Shown here one piece after another: positions 1-12,555 of a stretch of DNA of 64,000 nt (position 1 is its first letter; every line of letters begins with the position of its first letter). A program made the translations under genes and the position numbers. Source of the DNA: Taeniopygia guttata (lineage: Eukaryota > Chordata > Aves > Passeriformes > Estrildidae); assembly GCF_048771995.1 (NCBI RefSeq), contig NC_133034.1:2852001-2916000 (forward strand). Direction: 5' to 3'. The notes under the pieces are model-generated. The model made no database searches. It had not been told where the DNA came from and saw nothing but the letters and a program-made list of their open reading frames with translations.

Positions 1-3000
1 CTCAGGTAAGATGCTTCTTCCCTCAGAACAGCATTTGTGATGTGGTTCCTGGCCTCCATACCAGCCATGAGGACTCCTTTACAAGACCTGTGGCAGGTAT
101 ATCTTCTGCAGTGTGAGCAAGCCAGCTTCTATGTAACACATGATTATTTATGTCACTGGGATGTGAAATAAAAGCATACAAGCAGTGCAAGGGAGCAGCA
201 GCCACAGCTCAGTGTGCCACTGTCCCTGCATTTAAACCTGAGCCTGCTGTGCCATTGCATTCACCCTCACTAAGTTTATCTGACTACTCACTTCCCTCTT
301 ATTTAAGCAGTTTTGCTTTTAGGCCTCCTTTGATCCCAACTTTATTGTTTGAAAGGCTGTCCCATGAAAAGCACTGGGAGAGTTACTGGCTCACTGAGAG
401 ACTGTATCTATTATTTGAAGCTGTGTATCTATGGCTACTTACACTGATATCTCTCTTTTTCCAGCTTCCTGACTGAGTCTCTAACAAAGTCTTCAGAGCA
501 TTTGATCTATTCAGGCAGAGAGCAATATAAAATTAAGCAGGGAAACCAAGTCACACACAACTAATAAAATATTTCCTATAACCTTCTCTCAAGGCAACAC
601 AACAGCATCTTCCTCAGCAGAGCTGAGAAATTTTTGCTTATAGGTGGCACTGGGATGGTTGTGGAATAGCACATTTTGCCATTCTCGGGCTTTATGCTGA
701 ATACTTATTTTGCCTTTCAGACAGCAGTGCCTGTTAATGCAGTTCAATAAACTGGAGATATTCTTGACTCATCTGGACAGATGTCTATGACACATAAGCA
801 TATCTGGAAGGAAAAAGCTTCTGAAAACCTGTCTTGTATATTAATATTTCTGTATTCAAGTCCCTGAAGTTTCTTGTCTCTCCCAGATGTTGTCTCTGGT
901 CTCTAGAGCCTTGGAGTTTTTCATGATTTGGTGAAACAATTCTTTTGACATAGTTCTTCATAGCATATAATGCAGATAATTTTTCCATATTGATTTTATA
1001 GACAAATATTTGTTACTCAAGAGCTTGTTGTTTAAAGCAGAAAGATTAAGGGCAGTCATGACTCCAACACAAGCAGCTGGAGAAATGTCTTCAATACTTT
1101 CTTTTTTTCCTCAAAAGCCCTTTAAATTCTTTGGGGCAACAAGCAGTTTACAATCAGTCACCCAGAGTTCCCAGGATAGCAATGATGAGACTGTGATCAG
1201 TCCCATTTTGGAGGCACTGGGCACTCCTTCCTGTCTCTGATGGCATCATTATTGGTCCTGGGAGGCAGCACAGCCAAGCTTTTTAATACTTTAATTTGCT
1301 CTGGTGACCCTACCTGCTGCACCTCATCATTCCCTTGGCTGCAAATATGGAAATGTCACTGCCTGACAGTGAAGACAAACAGGAGATGTTGAAGCTGAGT
1401 ACCCTTGCAGAAATCTGTGGATAAGAATCTTTTCATTTCCTTTGCTAAGTACTGATGTTATTAAAAGCAATTCATGATTCTAAAATTTGCAGCATACACT
1501 AGCTCACCAAGCAACTGAGAAGAGAGTGGCAATTAACTTAATGAAAGCCCTGGGAAGCAGTCAGATTGCTCCCTTCAACCTAGGGCAGGCTCCTGCTAGC
1601 AATCTGGACAGAAAAAGCTCCATATCCCATTACCAATTCTCTTCGACATACAAACCCAAGAAACACTGATAAGAATCCATGAATAATTAAGTTTAACCTG
1701 ATGTTAGCAGAAACTGGATTGGGGATGTTAGACTCTTCATTAGTTCACCGGTAGGAAATAGCCTGGATCAAATTCAGTCTGTAAGCAATTCCTTGGAAAC
1801 AAATAGAGCTAATTCAGCAAACACTTTAGTTCTGAGTCTCAGGGTTAAAGAATATGCTACATTCTTCCATGGCAGAAAATTAAAAAGTTATATAAATTAC
1901 CTTTTATAAGTTGCTTATGCTAATAGTTGTCTTTAATCACCAGATGCAAACATTTCCTACCCACCATGAGGAGACTCAGGCTTCCATGTTCTGGGAGTCT
2001 GGGCCTGCTTCATCTAAAAACTCCCTCCCTGTGTTTCCATACTGCCCCTCATGAGGATATTCCTCCTCCTTTCCCCAAGGATCCTGCCACCCCACTCTTC
2101 CCTCACCAGGAACTGTGCATTCCTTAGTCCCTCTTCCCCAAGAGCCCTCCCTGCTCACCATGCCAAGGGCTGTGTGCATCTGCTAAAGAGATGGCAGCTG
2201 TGCCACAGGCCCCTCATTTACAGGTTTTTGATTTCCCTTCCCTTTTATGCCCACTGATGCCCTGAACAATTCTGGACAGACTGAATGAGTCAGAATTAAT
2301 CAGAGAGGATGATTAGGTTCTCCAATTGCCAACATTTTGAGCGAAGCTGATCAGCAGCCATGGTGAAATAGCCTGAAATGAAGTGACAGCAGAAAAGGAT
2401 GTTGAGGGAACTGCAAATTGAGGACTATCTAGGAAGTAAAAAAAACTCTGCTGCAATGCATTAGGGCTACCATGGATCAGCTGCTAGTCAGCATCCTGTG
2501 CATTTACCAGCGTGTACAGTGATACCACGATTTAGGTCCATGCAGGTTATGGCCATGGATAGCTGTGGCCAATGGATGGCTGGTGGATTTAAGCTACTAC
2601 TCATGAAGAAGGGAAAATAAAAGGCTTTAAAGCTGGAAATTTCTGTCCAAAGGAAACATCCTAAAACCTGGAGATCTCTCATCACAGAAGATGCTTTACA
2701 TGAATCTCTAAGAACAGTTTTGGGTATCTCATCCAGGTCTACATTGATCCCTTCTAACTTCTGCAGCACATGGACAGCAGCTGCCATTTGTTAGAAAATG
2801 GGGACACTACATGAGAGCTTTCCCAGTTCCTGAGGAGCAGCAACAGGCTGTTCTTGAGACTGCATGTATGGAAGTGTTGGAGGTAAGAGCTCCTCTCTGC
2901 CCAAATTATTTTCTCCATGTCTTCATTTTATTTTGCTCAGTTTGAACATGAAGTAGGCCTTAAATGTAATTTTAAGTGTTCTCTGTTGCCTACATCCTTC

Positions 3001-3151
3001 TTCACATGGCATATTTGGGTATATTTTTTTCTGATGCTTTTACCTTTAATGCCTACAATTCAGAGTTCAGAAACTCAGCTCAGAAATTATAGGAAATAAC
3101 TTTCAAATAAAAAAATCTAAGCTCCTAGTTTTGATCAGACAATACCAGCAC
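1..3151. other. Non-coding stretch, no gene recognised
   Basis: Only short reading frames with non-coding composition. The window opens with CTCAG|GTAAGA, which looks like a splice donor, but its exon would lie outside the window. A donor-like GAG|GTAAGA occurs near 2883. No repeat family recognised. Confidence 0.6.
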
Positions 3152-3772
3152 CAGAATCACAGAATCATTAAGGCTGGAAAAGACCTGTAAGACCATCCAG
3201 ACCAAGCAATAACCCAGCACCACTATGATGCTCACAGCTAAATTGTATTTCCAAGTGCCACATATGCATGCTTTTTGAACACTTCCAGGGATGGGGACTG
3301 CCCTGGGCAGCCTGCTCCAAAATGCTTGACAATCCTTTTGGTAAATATTTTTTTCCTAATATCTAATCTGAACCCTTCCCTGGCATAACTTGAGGCCATT
3401 TCCTCCTGTCCTGTCCCATCCCTTTTCACCTGGGAGCAGGCCCCACCCCCACCTGGCTGCAGCCTCTTCTCAGGGAGTTGTAGAGAGTGAGAAGTTTCTC
3501 CATAGCCCCCTTTTCTGCAGCTTAAACACCCCCAGCTCCCTCAGCTGCTCCTCATCAGACTTGTGCTCCAGCCCTTTCCTCAGCTCCATTCTCCTCTCTG
3601 GACACACGCCAGCCTCTCACCATTTTTCTTGAGGTGAGGGCCCAAAACCAGTACCTGAGCTTGGCCCCACCAGTGCCCAGCACAGAGGGATGGTCACTGC
3701 CCTGGTCCTGCTAGCCACACTATTGCTGATAAAAGCCAGGATGCCATTGGCCTTCTTGGTCACCTGGGCACA
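3152..3772 (-). mobile_element. CR1 LINE fragment, 3' end
   Basis: Read on the minus strand this is the classic avian CR1 3' region: the last part of ORF2, the 3' UTR, and a terminal repeat seen here as two adjacent CAGAATCA copies at 3152-3167. The minus-strand frame around 3429-3238 still shows the CR1 C-terminal pattern (FRLDIRKKIFTKRIVKHFGAG...SPSLEVFK). It is 5'-truncated at about 3772, as most CR1 copies are, and has stops and indels. A LINE of this class encodes an endonuclease and reverse transcriptase; this copy is dead. Confidence 0.9.
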
Positions 3773-5517
3773 GGTGACAGCTGTGACCTCTGATTGATTC
3801 TCATGTCTGTAAGCACTTCTAACAAGCCTTGGTGTTACTTGGCTTGTAAGAAGGACTTCAGCATTTTATAGGCCTCCTCTTTCCAAAACAAAGGGGAGGC
3901 ACTCAAAAGCAACATCACTGCAGAGCAATGAGGTACCACCTGAAAATTTGGTGGCTTCATATATCACTCATGAAGAAAGGCTTCCTTCTATATTAAAATT
4001 AACATCTCATGCAGAATAAAACCCACCAAATCTATTTCTAATTAATGTGTTTCTTCTCATGATTGTTCCTACTCTACTTGCCAGAACTACTAGGATTCAT
4101 CCACAACCTGTTCTTTCCTCCCACCAGTCTCCTGGTAAAGTCACACAAAGGCTTTCTGCATGTTGTGGGTTAGATTTAACCCAGGCTTTTCCCCAAGATG
4201 TAATTTTCCCATCTCTACCATCAGGGACACCTGAGTGGCTCTGACATTCAGAGCAGGAGCACTCTGTTTTGCAGGCTTTAAAGTTAACAGACTGATTTTC
4301 CAGCTTTAGAAGCTTAAACAGCACAAAGGTTCAAGCTCCTTTCCTCCCCTCTCTCCAAGATTCAGCAAAAGCACACAATGAAAAGGAAGATGAGAACAGG
4401 TAGCAGGCTGAGGCTTTTGTTCCCTTTCTGCTGTGATGTGGGGACAGTAGGGATTAGCTCTCTGACTGATGCACCTGCTCCAGTTGCGAGGGAATGCTCA
4501 TATTCATGCAGAGCTGGAGATTTTCTAAATGCTTCCAGGGATTGGACTTGTCTGTTTCAGCCATCCAAGAGCTGCCTGTTTGCTGCCCTAGAGCAGCTGT
4601 GAATTAGCCCCTGCATCAGGTGGGCAGCTCCCCTGCAGATACACCAGTCCTCAACAGCTGCCCTGTTATCCTGAGTGCAGCTCTAAACTCACAGGAGAGC
4701 CACTGAAGTGGATTAAGCCACTGCTTCATGGCATCCACTCTGGCTTTTAAGAGGCTCCTATTCTGCCCCCAGCAGAGGTGTTTCAACAAGCAGGAGGCCT
4801 GGAGAGGCTGATGTAAAGGACTTAGATAGGAATCAATAGGACAATCAAAGTATGATCTGATTGGGAGCCATTCAAATGGAGAGGGCTGGGGGAAGGATAT
4901 CAGCTTTACACTTCTGTGAAATTAGAGCCCTGGTGTTTGTGATGGTAGTAAATCATCTGTATAACAGAGAATGGTGTTGTAACATCACATCTTGCCTTTG
5001 CTGCACACTGAAGCAGAAGTTAGACTGAAAGGAGAATTTGGTAAATGATTTTTGTTGAAGGCAGTATGAGCCAACAGGCACTCCAGCCTTGGGCAGCTGA
5101 AATAGTCACTCTTTCCCCTCACACCACTTTGCTTCCACATGAAATCCCTTCTAATTTCAGCTTTCACTCAAGCTCTACAAAGGGTGGCACAGTCCAATAG
5201 CCTGCCTACCCTGCCAGTGAAGCATCACACTAACCAAAACACATTCAGATCACTTTTCCTGAATCCTAGTCTGAAACAAAAGAACATGTGAGAAATGAAA
5301 TTAATTTAGATGTATTCCTCCCTATTTAATAAGCAGTCATATGGAGAGGAACCAAAATGCTGGCTCAGAAACTCCCGAGCTTACCTCCTTGCTTTTATTC
5401 CTAAAGCAAAGGAGGCATTTCTGTGGCATCGAGCAGATGGCTGAAATAAGCATCTTTCCTATATCAAGCTCCATGTGGAAGCTCAGAATCTATGTTAGGT
5501 ACGAAAAAGCTACAAGC
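3773..5517. other. Non-coding stretch, no gene recognised
   Basis: Single-copy-looking sequence with only short reading frames. I see no exon with paired splice sites and no repeat family. Confidence 0.6.
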
Positions 5518-5588
5518 TGGAGGAATGAGGGGGTGGGGATGAAGGAAGAAGGAGGAGGAAAAGACAGGGGGTGGAGAGTAACACTGGA
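5518..5588 (+). repeat. Purine-rich tract
   Basis: The plus strand is almost wholly A and G across this segment, with runs such as GGAGGAATGAGGGGGTGGGG. Such tracts can sit in promoters or form triplex DNA. Here it directly precedes the candidate first exon. Confidence 0.6.
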
Positions 5589-5705
5589 GAGCAGCAGTGG
5601 TCCAGCCCCTCAGAATCTGTAAAGCATCGCAGGAGTCTCTGGATAAAGACCAGCTTCAGGAGCAAGGCTGGGAGACAGAGGATTTCTGCTCAGTGATAAA
5701 ACATG
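5580..5705 (+). other. Candidate non-coding first exon (possibly AMER3 5' UTR)
   Basis: A purine-rich stretch (about 5518-5588, G/A-only for long runs) is followed by about 110 bases of mixed sequence ending in ATG|GTGAGT, a consensus splice donor at 5706-5711. No TATA box is seen. If spliced to the AMER3 acceptor at 12535, it would supply the missing 5' UTR. The exon start is a guess, and other upstream donors exist (for example GAG|GTAAGA near 2883), so the link to AMER3 is inference. Confidence 0.25.
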
Positions 5706-6095
5706 GTGAGTAAAATTTTTGTGAACTGCCTCGTTTGCTCTGTGCAATGGCATTTCTTTTCCTCTGACACAGTGACTCTGAGTATTATTTTGGAGTGACT
5801 GCTTGTTTTTGAAGTATTGCTTTTTACTTCTTTTTCCATACATATGGCAAGTCTGTGCCTGCATTTATAAAAATGCACATCCTAACTCCTTTTAAAGCAA
5901 TAAATTACTGAGCACAGCCAAAGCTGTCAGTGTTAACACTTTGCTGTCTGGTACCAAAAGGCTGCTGGTCAGGTCAAGAAAAAAAAAGCCTTGTTTTCTT
6001 CTCAGGTATGCAGTGGAAATTTCTGCTCTGCTGCCTTCTCTTAGCAGTACAGCGATGATCCGAAAGCTCCCTGCGCAGGAGTTACAGCTGCCCTT

Positions 6096-6127
6096 TTACA
6101 TGATGTAATTGGAATTACATGATGTAA
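6096..6127. promoter_or_regulatory. Pair of 13-bp palindromes TTACATGATGTAA
   Basis: TTACATGATGTAA occurs at 6096-6108 and again at 6115-6127. Each is a perfect inverted repeat of TTACAT/ATGTAA around a central G. The 19-bp phase is about two helical turns, so two dimeric factors could sit on the same face. The half-site resembles those of bZIP factors, but no specific factor can be named. Confidence 0.35.
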
Positions 6128-6271
6128 TTTCAAGCCAGTTATGTTTCTTTCAGCCTCAGGTACAGAAGAAAACTGAGACAGGGGTGCAGAGGTTTTGTCA
6201 GAGAAAGAGCCTCCTTTTGTCATGGGCTCAGCCTCCTTCTGCCCTGCCACACACCCCGTGCGTGGCTGGGG

Positions 6272-6395
6272 ATGCTGTGGGTGTCCCAGATGGGGCTGGG
6301 GAATGCTGTGGGTGTCCCAGATGGGGCTGGGGGATGCTGTGGGTGTCCCAGATGGGGCTGGGGGATGCTGTGAGCATCCCAGATGGGGCTGGGGA
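6272..6395. repeat. 31-bp minisatellite, four copies
   Basis: Tandem units start at 6272, 6303, 6334 and 6365. Each contains ATGCTGTGGGTGTCCCAGAT followed by GGGGCTGGGG. The first three are nearly identical and the fourth has several changes. Overlapping open frames on both strands here are by-products of the repeat, not genes. Confidence 0.95.
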
Positions 6396-9300
6396 AGCAC
6401 TGGGTGTTGCTGTGCTGCCAGGGATCCCTCCTGTCAGCACACAGCAGGATAGTGAGCTAGGAGTAGAAACGTGGTTAATTTTACTATGAAAAAATCCTGA
6501 GCTCCACAAAACAGTTGTCAGGGCTTAAAAGGAGGTTCAGACTTCCCTATAGCACATTGCTAATAAGATTAAGCATTTAACTACACATCTTTCTAGTATT
6601 CTGCTGGGGAGTGTAAGATTTTACTTTGTGTGCTCAGTGGAATGAGGATTGAATTAAAAACACACCAATATGCTTTTTGCTGGTTTTTCATGAGAAAGCC
6701 ATTGCCTGACCTGAATGTACATGCAAACAATTGGGCATCCTGGGTTACCCAAGAGAGACAAATGATTAAGGGGAATGATAAGATACAGCCACTAAGGATG
6801 ATGAGAGGAGTACTCCTAAGGAGAGGCATGATCTCAATGCAGGTTTGTGTGTCACACAGGCGCCTTTAAAAATAAACATTCTGCTGCTTCCTGAATCACG
6901 ACTGTCCCTGATTACATCCTCCATCCTTTCCACCCTGTTCTTTTCTGCTTTCTAATGGAGATGAGATGGTAGCAGGGTAATCAGTTTATCGGAGAAGATG
7001 AGCCCTGCTTTAAAATCATCTTTGCTTTTTACCAGAAGAACTGATATGTTTATTTGCTTGCTAGAAACAGTGTTAACAATAACTGCAGTGAGAATATCAC
7101 TACCCTCTGGCAAGGAAGCCGTATTCTGCTTCGCAATTAAAAATCAAATTAACAGAATGGAATATATGTTCATGATTATTAGTAAGTATTCCCATTATTC
7201 ACTTTCATCTTCTCAGCTAGAGAGTTAATATTTTTCCCTGTAAATAAACAGTCTTATTCCAAAAATCTCCCTCCCACTACACCCTTTACTGGGAGCACCA
7301 GCTGTTCCTTATGCACTGCTAATTGATTAGATACTAAAGATTAAAATTAGTGTTGTTCACTGACTTTAAAAGTAGCTGTGGCTTTCACCACCTCATGCTT
7401 GCTTGTTTTGTGCATTTTAGAACTCCTAATTGGTGGCCAGTAAAAATCCTCCTGAGGCTAAGAATCAGGAGAGCCTCCCAGAGTGCTCTGTTCTTTCCCC
7501 CTTTCCCATTACATCATTTATCAAGAAATATTTTTAAAAAATTTTCATCTTAAAAGGTATGGCTCTGAATCTTAATGCATGTCCATATACCCAAACCAGA
7601 GAGATGCTTTCAGGAAATTTAATTATGCTACGATTTCTGATTAAAAAGCAGGGTAACATTTTCAAAGGTACCTCTGATACTCAGCATCTTAAGTATGATT
7701 GGGATGAAGCCACTTTTGGAAAAGGGATTTTGGACTCATTCCAAACTTGTATCTGAAAACATAAAAGCAGTACAAAGAGACGTTTTTCCTTATTTTTGAA
7801 TTAAAAAGCCTGAGAGACTATTCAGTATTTATCAACTTTTTATTTAATAAAAGGAAAATGCTTGGAGGCAGGTGAAATTCAGGTGCCAAGTGATATGCAG
7901 AACTCTGCTTAGCAAGAGGCAGCATGGCATCACAATCTGCTAATTGTAAGAGTAATCTAAATGTAAAGAAAGGACCCTCCTATCTCCCCTTCAAAATCAC
8001 TACATTCTGAATTTAACCTATTTCTATCTCCAAGAGAGATGATTATATATAAATTACACATCAAACAACCAAGTAAGAGAAGTCCAGGCTGGATAGCTGG
8101 TAAGATTTTGAAATAAATGAACCTCAATTACATTTTTTCCTACTTGAGCAAAATTATTTTGAGCCAAACTTGCCAAAGCTGGAGACTTTATCTAAATTTC
8201 CTCTTTGTAATAGTATTATTTCTATCCATACAACCTCACTGAAACAGTTACCTCTATTTCCCAGTAGGATGGTGTTCCTAGAATTACATACAAGAGGACT
8301 GATATTTTACCTTTTCCTTGAAGATAGCCTAAACAAACCTTTCTGCTGAGTTATGAACTAGAAAGATACAACAACTTTGACCCAGCCAAAAACCCAGAGT
8401 AAGGCTCTCTCACATTCTCCCACAGAGGGAAACTTGTAGTTGGCTGGCAGAAAGTGCTGGGGCCATGGGCAGAGGCAAATGTGACCCTTCTCTTTGACTG
8501 ACATGACAGAAGCAACATCTGCACAGTTTAAATCCTGCCTCCACTCATTTTCCTAATGAATATCTGGCTCCATTGCACCCCTCTTTGGTCCTTGTATGTT
8601 GGCCTGGACTTAGGGATGATTTAGGCCATCTGAATATGGCTCTTATTAGCCAGAACAGTTACCTAAGTCTTGCTCACCAGATCCAGAAGCAATTGCTTTG
8701 ATTGTCCTAAAATCAAGTCTCCTCAGCCCACAGGAGTGTGTTCATCTTTCCATTCTAAAACTTTAATTTACTTTCAGATGAATCACAGATGCAGTAAAAC
8801 CTCCTGATTTTCTGAAGAGGCTGTGACACACCCTGCACAGATGGTATACATTTGAGCATGAAGCAACTCTGCATTTTATGAACAATATTATCCAAATTTA
8901 AAAGAAAACCTTACTACCATTATGGTATCAGCCTCAAATCCACGTCTAATTGCTTGCTTAGACACCTGTGAAATCCTAAAAGTGAGCAGCTGGTCTGATC
9001 AAGCCAGATAAAAAGTACTGTTTACTGTGGATGGGAAGCCTCAGTGCTGCTGCTGTACCCAATCTTGTAAAAGACAACTAAACTGTAGCCCAGTGCAAGA
9101 TTTGAGGATGTCTTCTTTTTATACACATTCCATAAGCAATTTTGCAGATAGTAAAAAACATTTTGTTATTAATGAAGAAAACATTGAGACTCTCAGTACA
9201 TTGACTGCTAGTTTCCACTGGTTTTTGTTCTTTACAGTGACTTTTAATTGCAAGTTGTATTTCCTTTGCAAAGATGGAAATCAGGCCCTCATATATCTTT

Positions 9301-9562
9301 TATCCCTGTGGAAGAAGTGATATCCTGCAAGTCCAAGAGAAGAATAATTGAAAAGAAACAAAGACAGACTGAGTGCATGGGTCAAGAAATTCTATAAAAA
9401 TGTACTATGTTTTAAATGTCTGTAATAATTTTTCATAGAATTTTGATTTAGCTTTATGTAACCACTGGAGGGTAACTTTCCTTTACAGCACTTTAGTCTG
9501 TTTCTTACTTCACTGGTACTGCTTCTGGGGTTAGATATAGAACTTGTGTCCCTGCAGAGACC

Positions 9563-9589
9563 AAAAAAAAAAAAAAAAAAAAAAAAAAA
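9563..9589. repeat. A27 homopolymer
   Basis: An uninterrupted run of 27 A. No AATAAA stands within 40 bases upstream and no coding remnant was recognised before it, so there is no support for a processed pseudogene tail. Confidence 0.9.
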
Positions 9590-10052
9590 GGTATCATGGT
9601 ATAATTCATTCCAATGAAAAGGGCTAAAAGTATTAATAGATATAGAAAGACAGAATAATCACATAAATATTTCTGGTCTATTTTTGGAAAGAAGTACACT
9701 GACAGTTTACATCACCTGAGTATGAAGAGGAACTCAGATTATGGGAAGTTTCAAAACAGCATCTAAGATGAATGTTTTAAAAAATCTGCAGACTCTGGTA
9801 ATTTGTCCTGAGGAGCCCTCAAAGAGTTGACTGAGGAGGTCCTCCCTTTCCTCTGTTCATTTTAAATAACATTTTTAATGGGGAAATTTTACAAAGATAC
9901 GACGGTCTTAGAATAAGCAGGATGGCACAATGAACTAGATATAAGTCTGGCATGAATCCTGAGGGAGTATTAGAAATAGAATATATGGGAATAAATAGTA
10001 ACATTAAATAATTAGAATACAAATTTGGTGATTAGATATATATATATTGTAG

Positions 10053-10118
10053 ATTAAAAAAAAAACCCCAAAAACCAACAAACCAAACTACAAAATCCCC
10101 ACAAAACCAAAACAACAG
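10053..10118. repeat. G-free A/C-rich tract
   Basis: Degenerate AAAAC/AAACC-type sequence without any G on the plus strand. Similar tracts occur at about 21450-21535, 23056-23100, 25049-25119 and 32606-32626. Mirror-image T/G tracts lie at about 52728-52855 and 60150-60250. Confidence 0.6.
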
Positions 10119-12530
10119 CTAACACTTTTTCCTCATCAGAAGAAGCTGAAAAGGCAGCATCAGCTACCATCAGTGTATCTTACATTATTATGCTACAGAT
10201 ATTCTCAGTAAATATGTTACTTTGGCCATTTTGGCTTCAAGATAAAACTGCTCATCTAATCTATTAAAAAAAAAAAAAAAAAGACAGAACAAGCCTTGAA
10301 GTTTCTAGACCCAGTTATCAAACTGGTCATCCATTGTGTTTCTTATCAGGGAGATACAATTCAGACTAAACTTTACTTTATTCCAAAGATTACCTCATTT
10401 CATCCTAAATCCTTAGCTTTACTATATTGCATACTTGGCAGTAAATAAATCCATCCCCCAAAGCCTTTTTAATGCATCTATGGAAAAGTTCCCAAGTATG
10501 CAATATCCCACAAAAGTGACCTTTGCTCAATACTCAGAATGGGCAGAAACAGCTGCAGGACTTCAAAGAGTCCTACATAACATTGTTGTAAGGCTGGCAC
10601 TTGCCAATGTCACAGACCTCTGAGGAGCTTCTTGGCAGCACCAGGGACACAGGGACACAGTACCTATTTCTGCACTTGCAAAGGACCGAGGTGTCAGACA
10701 CTCTGTTTCTGGGATATTAATAACTGGTCTTGCCTTTTCTGATTGTTCTCACAACCCTGCTGGAGTTCTGCATGCTGAATTGCTTGTCGATCACACCTTG
10801 CTTTTCAGAAGAGGAGTGTAATCGTGTCCCAGTGACCTATTTCTAAATATGCAAAACAAGTTTCCCGCAGCATCAGTGAACTCCAGAGAGCTGACAGGGT
10901 AGTAAAATGTTTACTGACTTTCATTAAGAATGTTCTGTAACACTCGCATGGAGTGCCAAGTAGAAATGAATGTGCCAACATCTCAATCACAATAATAGAC
11001 GCCCATCTATCACTACCCACCATGTTTCCACCACACATTGACACTTTGCCCTTATGTTCTCTACCTTTTGTCACTGACCTACATTTATTTGTAAATACTG
11101 CTAATCACCTTTCAGCTTGCAGCTTCTAGAAGAAGGGCGCTGTCAGTGATCTGCCTGCTGGAGAAGTGCTCCCAAACAGACAGTCCTGCAGCTTGTGAGG
11201 TGATGGTCAGAGTGTGGCTGTTCCAGCAAGGCCTGGCAGCTGGAAAGCTTCTGGAGGCTACAGACAGCTGTTATAGTTCACAATAGCCTGAAGACTGCTT
11301 TAGGTTCTATTCTAGGAGTACAAAGCCTAGGCTTGGTGCTGAATTTAAAATCTTCTGTTCAGTGACTCCAGTTGTTTAGTTATGTCTAACCAATTCAAAA
11401 CAAGATAAATCATTAAATGAAGTTTCATATGTGAGAGATCCAAGCATGTTCTTTCAAGAACAGGACTTGGAGTTATTCTGCTGTTTCCCATCAAGTAAAA
11501 CTTTGGTTGGTCCAACAGCTTTTAGGCACTGCTTGCTTCATCCCTGACCTACCTTTATGGAAATTCATTGACTTACTCAATATTCAAGTTGATGCATGAC
11601 AGGAAAGGATCAGATTTTTCTACAAAAGAACTGGAAAAAAGAAAACTGGAAGGGACATGGCTAAAATAATTAATGACTAATTAGATTTATGAAAACATAA
11701 AACAGGTTCAATACTAAACTATATAGGTAGAGCCTGGAACTGGCATTGATACAGGTACTAGAGTATTTTTAGAAATAGATAATCAATGCACAGTGAAGAC
11801 TCAAAATGGCAATGCCTCTGTGTGTTACACTGGTCTTTGTAAATTGGAGATGATACTTTTGTCATGACTAACAATGGTTTTCAATGTGGCATTTTTGATT
11901 TTTGACAATAAAAATAGCAGTGTAGAAAATTATATATTATACTCAGAGGGGAGCAAAATCAGTAATTCAGTCTCTGCATGCTTCCAGAGTAGTACGAAGG
12001 TTTATGGATTTTCTATTCACAGATAAGGATTATTTTAATATAAAGTAAGCGTTGTGTATCAAAAGTTTGATCTGTTTTCTCAGGAGATTTTCCAGCTTAA
12101 GATTTTTGTCCTCTTCCAAGAACTTCAGCCTACCTGATACACACATTTGCATGTTAAGTTTCTCAGGCGTTGCTTTTCATTGATGCCTCTTCTACCTTCA
12201 GAACAAGACTTTTACCTTGTTAAAAGCCATCCTGAAGTCAAAATCCTCAATGCAAATCTGTTTATTTCTAATAGACGAAATATTCTGACCCTCAACTACC
12301 AACCCATAATGTGCACTATTTTCTTCATGTTGAATCTCTCAGCCAACACACCTTTAGTTTCACTCAGTCTGTTTCTCATGCAGTACCATGACTCATTGAT
12401 GGAAATGTCTGATGGCAGAGAAGTTCAATTCTATAATGCTTAATGTTCCTTCTTTTGTTCTCCAGTTGCATTCAAAATTTACGAGCGCTACCCACCAACC
12501 TCACAATAGTTGTGTTCTGCTGTTTTCTTT

Positions 12531-12555
12531 ACAGAAACAGATGTGAGGAAGCAGT
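12531..12555 (+). other. AMER3: Splice acceptor and last bases of AMER3 5' UTR
   Basis: The pyrimidine-rich run TTCTGCTGTTTTCTTTACAG ends at 12534, so the coding exon probably begins at 12535 and carries only 21 bases of 5' UTR. This fits the known AMER layout, in which non-coding first exon(s) are spliced to one large coding exon. Within the 21 bases lies ATGTGA (12541-12546), a start codon followed at once by a stop. Confidence 0.75.

Larger units (their letters stand above)
5706..12530. other. Upstream or intronic DNA before the AMER3 coding exon
   Basis: No recognisable coding exon. Contains the palindrome pair at 6096-6127, the minisatellite at 6272-6395, an A27 tract at 9563-9589, an A/C-only tract at about 10057-10118 and an A17 run at 10266-10282. 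If the candidate first exon is real, this is AMER3 intron 1, about 6.8 kb long. Confidence 0.5.

Noticed and set aside
1-12. Splice donor CTCAG|GTAAGA at the window edge
   Set aside because: Only five bases of the possible exon are present, so nothing can be tested.
6041-6509. Several overlapping open frames on both strands with repeated peptide units
   Set aside because: They are produced by the 31-bp minisatellite, whose period is not a multiple of three, so all frames stay open.
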